Notes: a model not told the origin generated them from the sequence alone. Positions 36,186 to 45,709 are shown, counted from the stretch's first letter. The stretch is 64,000 nt of DNA from G963665085 sp963665085 (GCA_963665085.2 CAXXXS010000001.1:186001-250000); one strand, 5' to 3'. Numbers and translations: made by a program.

Positions 36186-36222
36186 GTTTGGACGAGGATA
36201 TCCCCCCTCGTCCAAACTTTTA
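36186..36222 (+). terminator. Terminator after the FAS1 gene
   Basis: The perfect 12-bp stem gtttggacgagg / cctcgtccaaac, with an 8-nt loop, is followed by ttttaaaa. The ggacgag/ctcgtcc core recurs in the palindrome at 45997-46017, so this may be a repeat-derived terminator that splits the locus transcript. Confidence 0.7.
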
Positions 36223-36278
36223 AAATGTCTTTTCCATTTTTACAGAGCAGTAATCTCTATCTTCAAAAAAAAAATTGA

Positions 36279-38231
36279 ATGAAATCAAAAAGAAGGACCT
36301 TTATAAAAAACATAGCTGGAGGAAGTGCCGGTCTCTTTATTCTGAATTCGGCAACATATGGGAATAACTTGTATGAAATTTTAAATATAGAATCTTCATT
36401 GAATCAGGTTTCCTTCCCTTTTTCTCAATTTACAGAGAACTATAACATCGGAGAATTTATCCCCAAAGATCAGGGAGGAAAATTTATTCAGATGGAAATA
36501 TTAAAGACTGAAGAAGACAAACTAATTGTTCAGAAAATAAGAGATGGCATTTTAAATAAAACTTATGGGAATCCTATTGATTGGGAACTTTTTGAAAAAA
36601 CTGAGATAGAAAAAAGTGTTTGGTTAAATCGGTTCTATTTCTTACCATCATTTGCCCGCATGTATCATTTAACAAAGGATACTTCTTTTGTTAATGATAT
36701 GATGGTTTTTATTGAGAAATGGACAATAGACAATCCCAGGCTAGCTGATTCTCACGAAAGAACCTACAATTGGAGAGACATGCAGGTAGCCTGGCGGTCT
36801 ATTCACTGGTCATGGTGTTATTTTTTAACAGAAAATGCATTATCGAAGAAACAAAAAAACACAATTACTAATTCATTACGAGAGCATGCTGAGATATTAC
36901 TTTCCGGATTTGGAAAACAAAAATTAAATGAATTTAATCATCAGTCTCATGGTGCCCTTGCAATGTTATACCTGGGAATTTTATATCCAACTTTGAAAGG
37001 AGCTAAAAAACTAGTTCAGACAGGAAAAAAAATACTCGAACATCATCTTGAACACGCTTTTTATAAGGACGGAGGAAATGTTGAACAGATGTTTGGTTAC
37101 TACCCTTTTGAAACACATATTTTTCGGGATGCTTATCTTTTATGTTCCCAAAATAATATTGAGCCTCCATTAAACACATTACCTATGCTTGAAAAAATGG
37201 GGGAATTTCTTGCTCTTACAGCTCAACCAAATGGAACTATGCCTCCTGTAAATGATTCTTTCGAGATGCCGGTTTTAGCAAGTATTGAACTCTTAAATAA
37301 AACAGCAGACACAAAAATCGCTATAAATCCTGATGCTTCGAAATATTTCCCCGATACACAAATAGGTGTAATTAGAGGAAATTTAGAGAACAATAAATGG
37401 TACGCTTTGGCAAATCCGGCAAAAGATATCGGAGCACATTCCCATGCGGGCAGGTTAAGTTTCACTGCCTGGTATAATAACAAACCTCTTCTGGTTGACA
37501 GTGGATGCTGCAATTATGATAAACCAGAACTCGTAAATTGGTATAGAACGTCACAGGCCCACAACACAGTAATAATAGATGGCAAAAGTGATAAAGAAAC
37601 ATCCTCAGACAATCTTTGGGTTGGGAGAAGAAAAACACAAAACACAATAACAGAATGGGTAGAAAACGACTCATTAATTTCATGTAAGATGACATCTCCA
37701 CCAAGTGAAACAGCAAATTCAAATGTTTTATGGAGTCGTAATATAGTTCTTGTGCAAAAACAATTTTTAGTAATTCATGATAATTTTAATTCAACAGAAG
37801 AACATACATATGAAATTCTATTACATTTCCCTCCTATGGAGATATGCATAGAACAAGAAACTAAAACAATTAAAGTTTTCAATGATACTCCATTAGAAAT
37901 ATCACAAGCAAACACAGAATTAAACAACAATTTAATCGTTGCAGAAGGTTTAGTTAGTGTTGATGGAGAAGGAAAAAAAGCATCAATAGCGACTTATAAA
38001 TTCAATAAAAAAGGCAATGCAAATTCAGTTCTTATTTTAATGCCTCAAAAGAAAGAATTTACCTCAACAGAGATTGAACAAAAAGAAACAGAAAAAGGAA
38101 TAGGACTTCGACTCTTAAAACAAAATGGCGAAGCATCTATACTATTAATAAAAAACCAAGAGGCTAAAGAATTAGAACTTTGGGGCTTTAAAACTCAAAA
38201 GTCATTTGATGTTTTCAATTCAAAAAGTTGA
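36279..38231 (+). CDS. Heparinase II/III family polysaccharide lyase
   Basis: This is a predicted uronic-acid-containing polysaccharide lyase of 650 residues. It starts with RRTFIKNIAGGSAGLF, which resembles a twin-arginine export signal. An alpha/alpha-toroid domain (to about 360) contains NHQSHGALAML, with His221 and His224. The C-terminal heparinase II/III beta-sandwich begins with AHSHAGRLSF (His387, His389) and has PLLVDSGCCNY, where metal-binding and active-site residues lie in the family. Members cleave heparin, alginate or other uronate glycans; the family alone does not fix the substrate. The GH20 and deacetylase neighbours favour a glycosaminoglycan-like target. Confidence 0.88.
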   Translation: MKSKRRTFIKNIAGGSAGLFILNSATYGNNLYEILNIESSLNQVSFPFSQFTENYNIGEFIPKDQGGKFIQMEILKTEEDKLIVQKIRDGILNKTYGNPIDWELFEKTEIEKSVWLNRFYFLPSFARMYHLTKDTSFVNDMMVFIEKWTIDNPRLADSHERTYNWRDMQVAWRSIHWSWCYFLTENALSKKQKNTITNSLREHAEILLSGFGKQKLNEFNHQSHGALAMLYLGILYPTLKGAKKLVQTGKKILEHHLEHAFYKDGGNVEQMFGYYPFETHIFRDAYLLCSQNNIEPPLNTLPMLEKMGEFLALTAQPNGTMPPVNDSFEMPVLASIELLNKTADTKIAINPDASKYFPDTQIGVIRGNLENNKWYALANPAKDIGAHSHAGRLSFTAWYNNKPLLVDSGCCNYDKPELVNWYRTSQAHNTVIIDGKSDKETSSDNLWVGRRKTQNTITEWVENDSLISCKMTSPPSETANSNVLWSRNIVLVQKQFLVIHDNFNSTEEHTYEILLHFPPMEICIEQETKTIKVFNDTPLEISQANTELNNNLIVAEGLVSVDGEGKKASIATYKFNKKGNANSVLILMPQKKEFTSTEIEQKETEKGIGLRLLKQNGEASILLIKNQEAKELELWGFKTQKSFDVFNSKS

Positions 38232-38254
38232 TTTGCGATTTAAAATTTACAATT

Positions 38255-40618
38255 ATGAAATCAAATAAAATATTTTCATTAATCCTGCTAACAATATTTG
38301 CTTTAACAATTACTGCTAATGCAAATACATTTTACACGACACAAAATACCAATTCTCCTGATTTTAAAATAAAAGGTTTTCACATCGATCTCCGAATTCA
38401 GGTAATGACAATTCAAGCCTTAAAAGACTTTGCCATTGAATTGGCCGATTTTGGAATCAATACAATTGTAATGGAATGGGAAGCTGCTTACCCCTATGAG
38501 AAGCATGTAACAATATCTAATGATCTTGCATACACACGCGAAGAAATAAAAGAGTTCATCGACCATTGTCAAAAACTGGGTATTGATGTTATTCCTCTTC
38601 AACAATGTTTTGGCCATGTTGAATACATTTTAAGAAACGATCGATATATCCATCTGAAAGAAGATAGGCAGGATATTTCGCAGGTATGTCCTTTAAAAAC
38701 CACGGAAGACAGCATTTTATTTGCCGAACTATTTACTGATATGGCATCAATGCATCCATCAGAATATATTCATATTGGTGGCGATGAAACCCGCTTACTT
38801 GGCCATTGTAAAGAATGTGCAAAAAAGGTTGAGGAAGAAGGAAAATCCAAACTCTTTGTTGACTATATGAAAATGATGTGCAACATTGTTACCAGCCTGG
38901 GCAAAAAACCCGTAATGTGGGCTGATATTGTTTTAAGTCACCCTGAAGCAGCAAACGAACTACCTGAGGAAACTATTTTTGTTGACTGGAACTACGGCTG
39001 GAATACAAATTATTTCGGAAACATTAATGAACTACAAGAAAAAGGGTTAAAATTCTGGGGCGCTCCTGCATTAAGAAGTCACCCTGACAATTGGTATGTA
39101 ACAGACTGGGAAAAACATATTAATAACCTTCACGATTTTATCCCTTACTCCAGAAAAGCAGATTACGAAGGTATGATAATGACTTCCTGGTCTACATCGG
39201 GTTTATATGGATTTGTCTGGGATGTAGGATATGAACCTGTAGATATGATTCAAATTAGAAACACATATCCCCTATCTGGTTTTCGCTTCCTTGTTGCAGC
39301 TTATGCTCAATCATTAAACCAGCAAGAACCACTTAATCAAAAAGAATTTGTTTTAAACTATACCAAAGAACGCTTTGGATTCAATAAATCAGATGGTGAA
39401 AAGTTCTGGGAGATAATTACCATTCCTCCTGAGTTAATTTCAGAAGGAAAACCTACAATCAGTAAATCAATATCCGATATGCAAGCAACGGTAGAAATTA
39501 CCCGCAAAAAAATAAATGAATTAAATCCTACAGACAACAAAAAAGAATTTGAACATTTTAGATTAATGTTGGATTTAAGGGCATATTATCTTGCATTTAA
39601 AAAACTGGAAGCTGTATACAACTCAAAAGATTTTACACGAGAAGATGTAGCTGAACTTTTGCCAAAATTTGAACGCCTATTTGTCGAAGCTAAAAAATTA
39701 GACATCCGTTTTGCTGAATTAAATAAAGGATTTATTACAGATGCAGAGATTGAAGAACAAAACTTCTTAAGAAATCAGAAGTTAAATGTTATTTACAACA
39801 AACTTAAGGCTAACACCCTACAAAATACAGATGAACGAAAAAAAGACTTTCCCCAAAAAGTAGAATATCCGGAATCTTTACCGTCAAAAGAAAATCTTTG
39901 GATTTTTATTATGGCCGGTCAATCAAACATGGCTGGCAGGGGCATTGTTGAACCCAGGGACACAATTCCCAACAAACAAATATTAACGCTCGATAGCAAT
40001 TACAAATGGATTTATGCTAAAGAGCCCCTTCATTTTTACCAGCCTAAAATATCAGGGCTTGATTGTGGTTTGGAATTTGGAAGAACGTTAATCCAGAATA
40101 TACCTGATTCGATAACCATAGCATTAATCCCAACCGCTATTGGAGGCAGTTCTGTTAAACAATGGCTGAACGATTCTCTTTTTAATGGAGTTCAATTGTA
40201 CAGTAATTTTAAAAGCAAAGTAGAGTTTGCAGAAAATTATGGAACGATTAAAGGGATTCTATGGCATCAGGGAGAAACAGATGCAATGAAAGGAATGACA
40301 GATACCTATAAAGAGAGTCTCGAAAAATTATTTCAAAATTTCAGACAGGAAGTCGGAGACAACTCTTTACCCATCATCATGGGAGAAATAGGTCAATTTT
40401 CTAACGACAGAAAAGAAAAATCAAAGTGGAATGCAATCAACTCTTCTATACATGAAGTCGCAAAAGAAGATGGTTATTCATATGTTGTAAGAAGCAATGA
40501 GCTGAAAGGTTTTCCGAATGATCCTGCACATTTCACTTCAGAGTCTCAACGAATACTTGGGAAAAGATATGCAACTATGTTTCTGAATGAAGAATTAAAA
40601 ATTTCATCAGCTAAATAA
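38255..40618 (+). CDS. GH20 beta-N-acetylhexosaminidase fused to an SGNH acetylesterase
   Basis: This two-domain secreted enzyme has 787 residues from the ATG at 38255. A signal peptide is at about 1-24. The GH20 TIM barrel (about 35-370) carries HIGGDET with the catalytic pair Asp177-Glu178, which removes terminal GlcNAc or GalNAc. A helical linker (about 390-530) leads to a sialate-O-acetylesterase-like SGNH domain, with GQSNM (Ser557), WHQGET (His671) and NDPAHF (Asp756, His759). The esterase should remove O-acetyl groups from sugars. The two acts together suggest an acetylated aminosugar glycan. It starts 23 bp after the lyase gene. No frameshift separates the domains. Confidence 0.9.
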   Translation: MKSNKIFSLILLTIFALTITANANTFYTTQNTNSPDFKIKGFHIDLRIQVMTIQALKDFAIELADFGINTIVMEWEAAYPYEKHVTISNDLAYTREEIKEFIDHCQKLGIDVIPLQQCFGHVEYILRNDRYIHLKEDRQDISQVCPLKTTEDSILFAELFTDMASMHPSEYIHIGGDETRLLGHCKECAKKVEEEGKSKLFVDYMKMMCNIVTSLGKKPVMWADIVLSHPEAANELPEETIFVDWNYGWNTNYFGNINELQEKGLKFWGAPALRSHPDNWYVTDWEKHINNLHDFIPYSRKADYEGMIMTSWSTSGLYGFVWDVGYEPVDMIQIRNTYPLSGFRFLVAAYAQSLNQQEPLNQKEFVLNYTKERFGFNKSDGEKFWEIITIPPELISEGKPTISKSISDMQATVEITRKKINELNPTDNKKEFEHFRLMLDLRAYYLAFKKLEAVYNSKDFTREDVAELLPKFERLFVEAKKLDIRFAELNKGFITDAEIEEQNFLRNQKLNVIYNKLKANTLQNTDERKKDFPQKVEYPESLPSKENLWIFIMAGQSNMAGRGIVEPRDTIPNKQILTLDSNYKWIYAKEPLHFYQPKISGLDCGLEFGRTLIQNIPDSITIALIPTAIGGSSVKQWLNDSLFNGVQLYSNFKSKVEFAENYGTIKGILWHQGETDAMKGMTDTYKESLEKLFQNFRQEVGDNSLPIIMGEIGQFSNDRKEKSKWNAINSSIHEVAKEDGYSYVVRSNELKGFPNDPAHFTSESQRILGKRYATMFLNEELKISSAK

Positions 40619-40657
40619 AAATAAAACGCACAATTATTCTAAATAGATAAACACATT

Positions 40658-42097
40658 ATGAGGTTTTTAGACTGGTCGGTACTGGGAATGTATTTTGTTT
40701 TACTGATTCTAATTGGAGCCTGGGCTTTCAGACGGGTAAAAAACTCTGCTGATTTTTTCACGGCAGGAGGAAAATTACCCTGGTGGCTTTCCGGGGTATC
40801 ACACCATGTCTCCGGTTATAGTGGGGCTGTATTTGTTGCTTATGCAGGAATCGCTTATACACACGGATTAACATTGTATGTATGGTGGGCAGTTGGTGTT
40901 GCCCTGGCTACCTTTATTGGCAGCTTACTTATTGCCCCCAAATGGGCAGCGATCAGGATAAAACTCAGCATTCAATCTCCAACTGAATACCTCCTCGTAA
41001 GATATAATCTTGTAACGCAACAAGTAATTGCATGGAGCGGTGTTATCATAAAAATTTTTGATATAGGAGGAAAACTGGCAGCAATAGCTGTTCTTCTAAA
41101 TGTCTTTACAGGTGCACCTATTATTTATGGAATAATTTTAGCCGGGGGAGTTTCTCTAATCTACATAACAATTGGCGGATTATGGGCAGATGTATGGAAT
41201 GATTTTGCTCAATTTACGATTCAGATAATCGCTGGGATTACAATGTTCGTTGTTATACTAATGAAATTAGGCGATGGATTTAGTGGCGTGTTTACAGTTT
41301 GGGACAGATTGCCTGAAACCAATTCTCATGCATTTGTAGAACCTTACACACTGGGGTTTGCTCTTGCCATGCTCATTATTAACTTTTTTAGTTATAGTGG
41401 TGGCACATGGAACCTGGCATCGCGGTTTATCTCATCGGCTGATTCTTCGCAGGCAAGAAAGGCAGGATTATTATCTTCTGCATTATACCTGTTATGGCCT
41501 CTTATCTTACTGTTCCCAATGTTTGCTGCGCCGATCTTTTTTCCTAACCTGGCGGATCCGACACTTACATACGGCATGATGGCGTTGAAATTTCTCCCTT
41601 CAGGATTAATAGGGCTCGTTTTGGCATCGATGTTTGCCAATACCCTTTCTATGACATCCTCCGATTCAAACACAGTTTCTGCCGTGATTTCAAGGGATAT
41701 TCTTACTGTTGTTTTTCCGGCAATTAAAGAATTTCAACCTACAAAAAGATTACGAATAGCTAGGATAACAACTTTCTTATTTACCTTTATTACAATAATC
41801 ATCGCTATTAATTCAGACAAATTTGGAGGAGTATTTGGTTTAATCGTATCCTGGTTTGCAGCACTACTCGGACCCATAGCTGTTCCTATGATATTAGGCC
41901 TTTTAAAAGTCTTTCGGAGAAGTGGTTCGCGGGCTGCTTTGCTTTCCATCATATGCGGACTAACCGCTTTTATAATTACAAAAATTTTAGATAATGTAAG
42001 CCTGGCCTGGGAAGTAGGACTCCCGGTGATAACCTCATTAACTGGATATATTTTGTATGGGATTATAAAACCAGAGACAAACGACTTTTTTGAATAA
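40658..42097 (+). CDS. SSS family sodium:solute symporter
   Basis: This is an inner-membrane sodium-coupled sugar-type symporter of 479 residues with about 13 hydrophobic helices. Family features are SADFFTAGGKLPWWLSG near the N-terminus and VSHHVSGYSGAVFVAYAG. GLVLASMFANTLSMTSSDSNTVS near residue 320 corresponds to the conserved sodium-site helix region. It sits between the GH20 fusion and the NagA-like gene, so monosaccharides released in the periplasm (N-acetylhexosamine or uronate) are the likely cargo. Confidence 0.9.
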   Translation: MRFLDWSVLGMYFVLLILIGAWAFRRVKNSADFFTAGGKLPWWLSGVSHHVSGYSGAVFVAYAGIAYTHGLTLYVWWAVGVALATFIGSLLIAPKWAAIRIKLSIQSPTEYLLVRYNLVTQQVIAWSGVIIKIFDIGGKLAAIAVLLNVFTGAPIIYGIILAGGVSLIYITIGGLWADVWNDFAQFTIQIIAGITMFVVILMKLGDGFSGVFTVWDRLPETNSHAFVEPYTLGFALAMLIINFFSYSGGTWNLASRFISSADSSQARKAGLLSSALYLLWPLILLFPMFAAPIFFPNLADPTLTYGMMALKFLPSGLIGLVLASMFANTLSMTSSDSNTVSAVISRDILTVVFPAIKEFQPTKRLRIARITTFLFTFITIIIAINSDKFGGVFGLIVSWFAALLGPIAVPMILGLLKVFRRSGSRAALLSIICGLTAFIITKILDNVSLAWEVGLPVITSLTGYILYGIIKPETNDFFE

Positions 42098-42149
42098 GAC
42101 ATTATGCAAACCAACCACCTAAAATAAGTTTTACTAAAAACTAAGGCAA

Positions 42150-43307
42150 ATGAAAGATTTGGAATTAGAAGCAATTGACTACAAAACACTAACACCAATT
42201 AAAATTATTATTAAAAATGGCATCATCGATAACATAACTAGTCTTGAGACAACAAATAAAACAGATTTACCATTTGTCGGGCCGGGTTTAATCGATCTTC
42301 AGGTAAATGGCATATCCGGATTCGACTTTAATACCACTAACATTTTCCCGGAAGATATTGTTGAAATGACAAGCCTAGAATTCGAGCATGGAGTCACTAC
42401 ATATTTTCCTTGCCTCGTTACAAATTCTGATGATGCAATCAATGAAGAAATAAAAAACATCAACAAAGCATGCGAAACCTACCCATGGATTGAGGAATCT
42501 ATAGGAGGAATACATTTAGAAGGCCCGTTTATATCAACCAATTCCGAAGCAAGAGGAGCACATTGTGCTGATTTTGTAAAACCTCCTGATTGGAATCTAT
42601 TAAAAGAATGGCAAGACACGGCTAAAGGAAAAATAAAATTAATAACACTCTCACCAGAATGGGAAAACACAGAATCTCTTATACAAGAATGCTTAAAAAA
42701 TAATATTCTGGTTTCAATTGGACATACAGCTGCCTCTCCTGAACAGATAACAAAAGCAGTTGATGCAGGAGCCGAACTTTCAACTCATTTAGGAAATGGC
42801 TGCCAGGTATCATTCAGCAAAAGCAATAATTTTTTCTGGGAACAACTAACAGAAGACAGATTATGGACAACCATTATCGCCGATGGTTTCCACCTTTCCG
42901 ATCAACTTTTAAAGGTAATCCTTAAATTAAAACAGGATAAACTAATTTTAATTAGCGACAGCACAAAATTCCTGAATTTTGAACCAGGAAGATATCATTC
43001 AATAATAGGGGGAGACGTTATACTAAATGATAAAGGAAAACTATACTTAGAAAGCAATCCCGAACTTCTGGCAGGCTCTGCTAGACCAATTACTCATGGT
43101 ATTAATTATTTAATTAGTCATATGGGAGTTCAATTGTCAGATGCCTGGAATATGGCTTCTACAAAACCTTCTGAATTAACTAAAATTAATAATCTCGCTT
43201 TAAAACCTGGCAACAATGCTGACTTAGTTCTATTTTCCTTTACCGATAATAAAATTTCTATACAGAAAACGATAAAGAGGGGGAAGGTTGTTTATTCTGC
43301 GGGGTAA
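42150..43307 (+). CDS. N-acetylglucosamine-6-phosphate deacetylase-like amidohydrolase
   Basis: This 385-residue NagA-family protein would deacetylate N-acetylhexosamine phosphate. The amidohydrolase motifs are GPGLIDLQVNGISGFDFN, GGIHLEGPFIS (metal Glu), SIGHTAASPEQI, STHLGNGCQV, ADGFHLSD and LISDSTKF (catalytic Asp region). The usual THLFNAM motif reads THLGNGC here, so substrate specificity may differ from GlcNAc6P. No kinase or NagB lies in the window. It is the last gene of locus 2 and is followed by an IS200-type hairpin. Confidence 0.85.
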   Translation: MKDLELEAIDYKTLTPIKIIIKNGIIDNITSLETTNKTDLPFVGPGLIDLQVNGISGFDFNTTNIFPEDIVEMTSLEFEHGVTTYFPCLVTNSDDAINEEIKNINKACETYPWIEESIGGIHLEGPFISTNSEARGAHCADFVKPPDWNLLKEWQDTAKGKIKLITLSPEWENTESLIQECLKNNILVSIGHTAASPEQITKAVDAGAELSTHLGNGCQVSFSKSNNFFWEQLTEDRLWTTIIADGFHLSDQLLKVILKLKQDKLILISDSTKFLNFEPGRYHSIIGGDVILNDKGKLYLESNPELLAGSARPITHGINYLISHMGVQLSDAWNMASTKPSELTKINNLALKPGNNADLVLFSFTDNKISIQKTIKRGKVVYSAG

Positions 43308-43319
43308 AATGAACTAACC

Positions 43320-43334
43320 CGGGGCAGAGCCCCG
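43320..43334. repeat. Hairpin cggggc-aga-gccccg, left flank of the IS200-type element
   Basis: A perfect 6-bp stem with loop aga lies 6 bp before the 3' end of the transposase gene. A near-copy in the same orientation lies at 43854-43868, and both are followed by agg(t/a)at. It may be the IS end, a REP-like repeat, or a nagA terminator. Confidence 0.6.
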
Positions 43335-43339
43335 AGGTA

Positions 43340-43786
43340 TCAAAAGAGCGTAAGTTGCTGAACAAATATCTTTTTATATTCCTTTTCTTTGCCCTGACTT
43401 TCAACATATCTACGTATTACTTCTTCATTTGCATACTGACCAACTGTATTTGCATAATAACCGCTTGACCAAAAATTACCTCCCCATAATTTTGCCTCAA
43501 TTTCTGGATGACGTTGAAAAAGTTGTTTGGCAGTTATACTTTTTATAGTTCGTGCAATCTCTGAAACACTTAGGTTTGGAACACTTTGAACTAAGAAATG
43601 AACATGATCAGATTCATAACCTACTTCAACAAAATGTATTTCATAACGTTCTGAAATTTGCATACAAATTTCTTTTAGGGTCTCACCTATCTCTTTACTT
43701 ATTACACTTCTACGATATTTCATCGGACAAACTATATGATATAGTAATAGCGTTTTATTATGTCTCTTTATAATATGCTCACTCAT
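43340..43786 (-). CDS. IS200/IS605-type Y1 transposase, TnpA
   Basis: This 148-residue HUH-family single-strand transposase has the HUH motif HVHFL near residue 62. The catalytic tyrosine is expected in the helix YANEEVIRRYVESQGK. WGGNFWSSGYYANTVG is typical of IS200-like and REP-associated tyrosine transposases. There is no tnpB partner. The gene lies between two almost identical hairpins in direct orientation, which is the layout seen for REP-associated transposases. Confidence 0.92.
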   Translation of the reverse strand: MSEHIIKRHNKTLLLYHIVCPMKYRRSVISKEIGETLKEICMQISERYEIHFVEVGYESDHVHFLVQSVPNLSVSEIARTIKSITAKQLFQRHPEIEAKLWGGNFWSSGYYANTVGQYANEEVIRRYVESQGKEKEYKKIFVQQLTLF

Positions 43787-43797
43787 GCAATAAATTT

Positions 43798-43836
43798 ACG
43801 CTTTTTCAAAGCGTCATGAAAACCTTTAGGTTTTCA
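43798..43836. repeat. Two adjacent hairpins upstream of tnpA
   Basis: acgcttt-ttc-aaagcgt (43798-43814) and tgaaaacc-ttta-ggttttca (43817-43836) lie just upstream of the transposase start. IS200/IS605 ends carry such hairpins as transposase binding sites. Confidence 0.55.
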
Positions 43837-43853
43837 AACTTTCCTCTACACCC

Positions 43854-43868
43854 CGAGGCAGAGCCTCG
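43854..43868. repeat. Hairpin cgaggc-aga-gcctcg, right flank of the IS200-type element
   Basis: This has the same loop and a compensated stem relative to 43320-43334, followed by aggaattcttttgatt, which resembles the other flank (aggtatcaaaagag). The pair brackets the transposase gene with a total length of about 550 bp. Confidence 0.55.
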
Positions 43869-43932
43869 AGGAATTCTTTTGATTAAACTTACTAGCGATA
43901 AACCTGCAAAATAATACTGCATGATTTAATAA

Positions 43933-45066
43933 TTATTTCAGCCATTCACCAAAGTTATCCTTGTTAATCACTTCAAATGAAGCATCAGGATATGCGTTTT
44001 TCCATTGTGTTGGGATTTTAACTTTGTTTTCTTTCCATTTAAACTCATAACCAAATAAAGAACCCTCTCTCTCCTCAACCCAATCTATTTCCTGCTGATC
44101 GTATGTGCGCCAAAAATAATTATTTGAAATTACCCTTTGATATTCCTGATATTTTAACCTTTCACATATCATATAATTTTCCCACAAAGCTCCAATATCA
44201 TTTCGAGATTCTAGCGGATTAAAATTTGCAATTACAGCATTTCTAATCCCATTGTCCAAGAAATACCATCTTGAACTTTTTGTTATTTCTTTTCTTAGGT
44301 TTCTATTAAAACCTTCAACTTTATGAAGTATAAATACTTTACTTAACAGGTCCAAATACTTTTCGACAGTATTCTTGCTTATTCCTAATTGATTACCTAA
44401 TTCTTGCAGAGAAACTTCTCCACCGATTTGAAATGCTATGAGACGTAATAAATTAAATATCTTTTGTGAGTTCTTAATGTTTTCATATACAAGTATGTCT
44501 TTTAAAAGATATGAACTAACCATTTCGTTTAAATAATCAATTTTATCTTCTCGGTTTGGCAGATGCAATAATTCCGGATAATTACCAAAAACCATTCTTT
44601 CTCTTACTTTGTCTATTTTAGAAATATTATTTTCAACCTGGTTGTATTCATTTTCTGAAAAAGCAAATAAATTAAACGTATACTTTCTTCCCGTAAGAGG
44701 TTCTCCAGCATCTTTGTGTATATCAAATGACGATGAACCTGAAATAATAATTTTAAGTCCATCTATTTCATCAATCATGAGCTTAAGTTTTAAACCAATT
44801 TCAGGAATTTTTTGCGCTTCATCTATATAAAGTAATTTGTATGAACCTAAAATTTGTTTATAATTTTCTACACTCCTAATTGCAAGTTTATCATGAACAT
44901 TTATATCCTCACCATTTAATGTAAGAACAGGTTCATTTATTTGCCCAAGTATTTCTTTAACAAGAACGGTTTTCCCAACCCTACGGGCTCCAAAAACTAT
45001 TACAACTTTATTGGGTTGTAATTTTTTTATGATATTTTTTGATATGTCTCTGACTAAATATTCCAT
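43933..45066 (-). CDS. AAA ATPase with DUF4143-type C-terminal domain
   Basis: This 377-residue ATPase starts at the ATG at 45066, preceded by ggag. The Walker A motif is FGARRVGKTVLV near residue 26 and Walker B is LLYIDEAQK near residue 83. A sensor-like IIISGSSSFDIHK follows. The C-terminal half holds a winged-helix part (LGNQLGISKNTVEKYL) and the DUF4143-type end (SSRWYFLDNGIRNAV, GALWENYMICERL). Such proteins are common in mobile or accessory DNA and have no established general function. It lies in the island between the two transposases. Confidence 0.88.
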   Translation of the reverse strand: MEYLVRDISKNIIKKLQPNKVVIVFGARRVGKTVLVKEILGQINEPVLTLNGEDINVHDKLAIRSVENYKQILGSYKLLYIDEAQKIPEIGLKLKLMIDEIDGLKIIISGSSSFDIHKDAGEPLTGRKYTFNLFAFSENEYNQVENNISKIDKVRERMVFGNYPELLHLPNREDKIDYLNEMVSSYLLKDILVYENIKNSQKIFNLLRLIAFQIGGEVSLQELGNQLGISKNTVEKYLDLLSKVFILHKVEGFNRNLRKEITKSSRWYFLDNGIRNAVIANFNPLESRNDIGALWENYMICERLKYQEYQRVISNNYFWRTYDQQEIDWVEEREGSLFGYEFKWKENKVKIPTQWKNAYPDASFEVINKDNFGEWLK

Positions 45067-45709
45067 AACTCCGTCATTTATTTGACACAATTTACAAAAA
45101 ATTTTATCAAACTATCAATTAAGCCATATTAAATAATCTCTCTTAGAATATTTAATGATGATACAAATCCTTTTACCATTATTTAACAAAGACAATTTAT
45201 CTAGTAAAAAACTGATTGATGATTTTCGTTATTGGAACTAACTAAATGACTATGAAGCGAAAATAAATGTTAAACCAGTTGAACGCCATCAACTTTTAAT
45301 TTTACATTGCTGATATTCATTTAATTACAATCAAAAAACCTCAAAACACCACATGAAATATATTTCATAATCCACTGTATAACAACATATTAAAATATTT
45401 TAAAAGTTGAAAACTAGAAATTAATGTTGATAAGTCAATTCTATGGATTGAAATAAAATTTATTTTTATCACATACATTTGTCAATGAGTTCATTGATGT
45501 GATGGTATACTAATTTTATAAAAAAATCAGGTAAGATAAATTTTAATATCCACACAGTTGATTTTTTGATTATAAATAATTGATTTATTGTTAATATAAA
45601 TATTTAAATCTTTTGTATTCAGTTAATTAAATATTAAAAAAAATTCCAACACTTAATGTTGAAATATTGACAGAAAGTAAGCTTGATTTTGAAAAACCAT
45701 TCTTTTGAT
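45067..45709. other. AT-rich spacer with possible decayed coding trace
   Basis: I see no intact gene in this 640-bp AT-rich stretch. On the plus strand, 45155-45241 encodes 28 residues ending DDFRYWN and a TAA. The same frame continues past that stop for 23 more codons (LNDYEAKINVKPVERHQ) to a TGA. This may be a broken gene fragment or chance. Confidence 0.3.

Noticed and set aside
43320..43868. CRISPR-like reading of the repeated hairpins
   Set aside because: Only two copies about 530 bp apart with a transposase between them and no cas genes or regular spacers.
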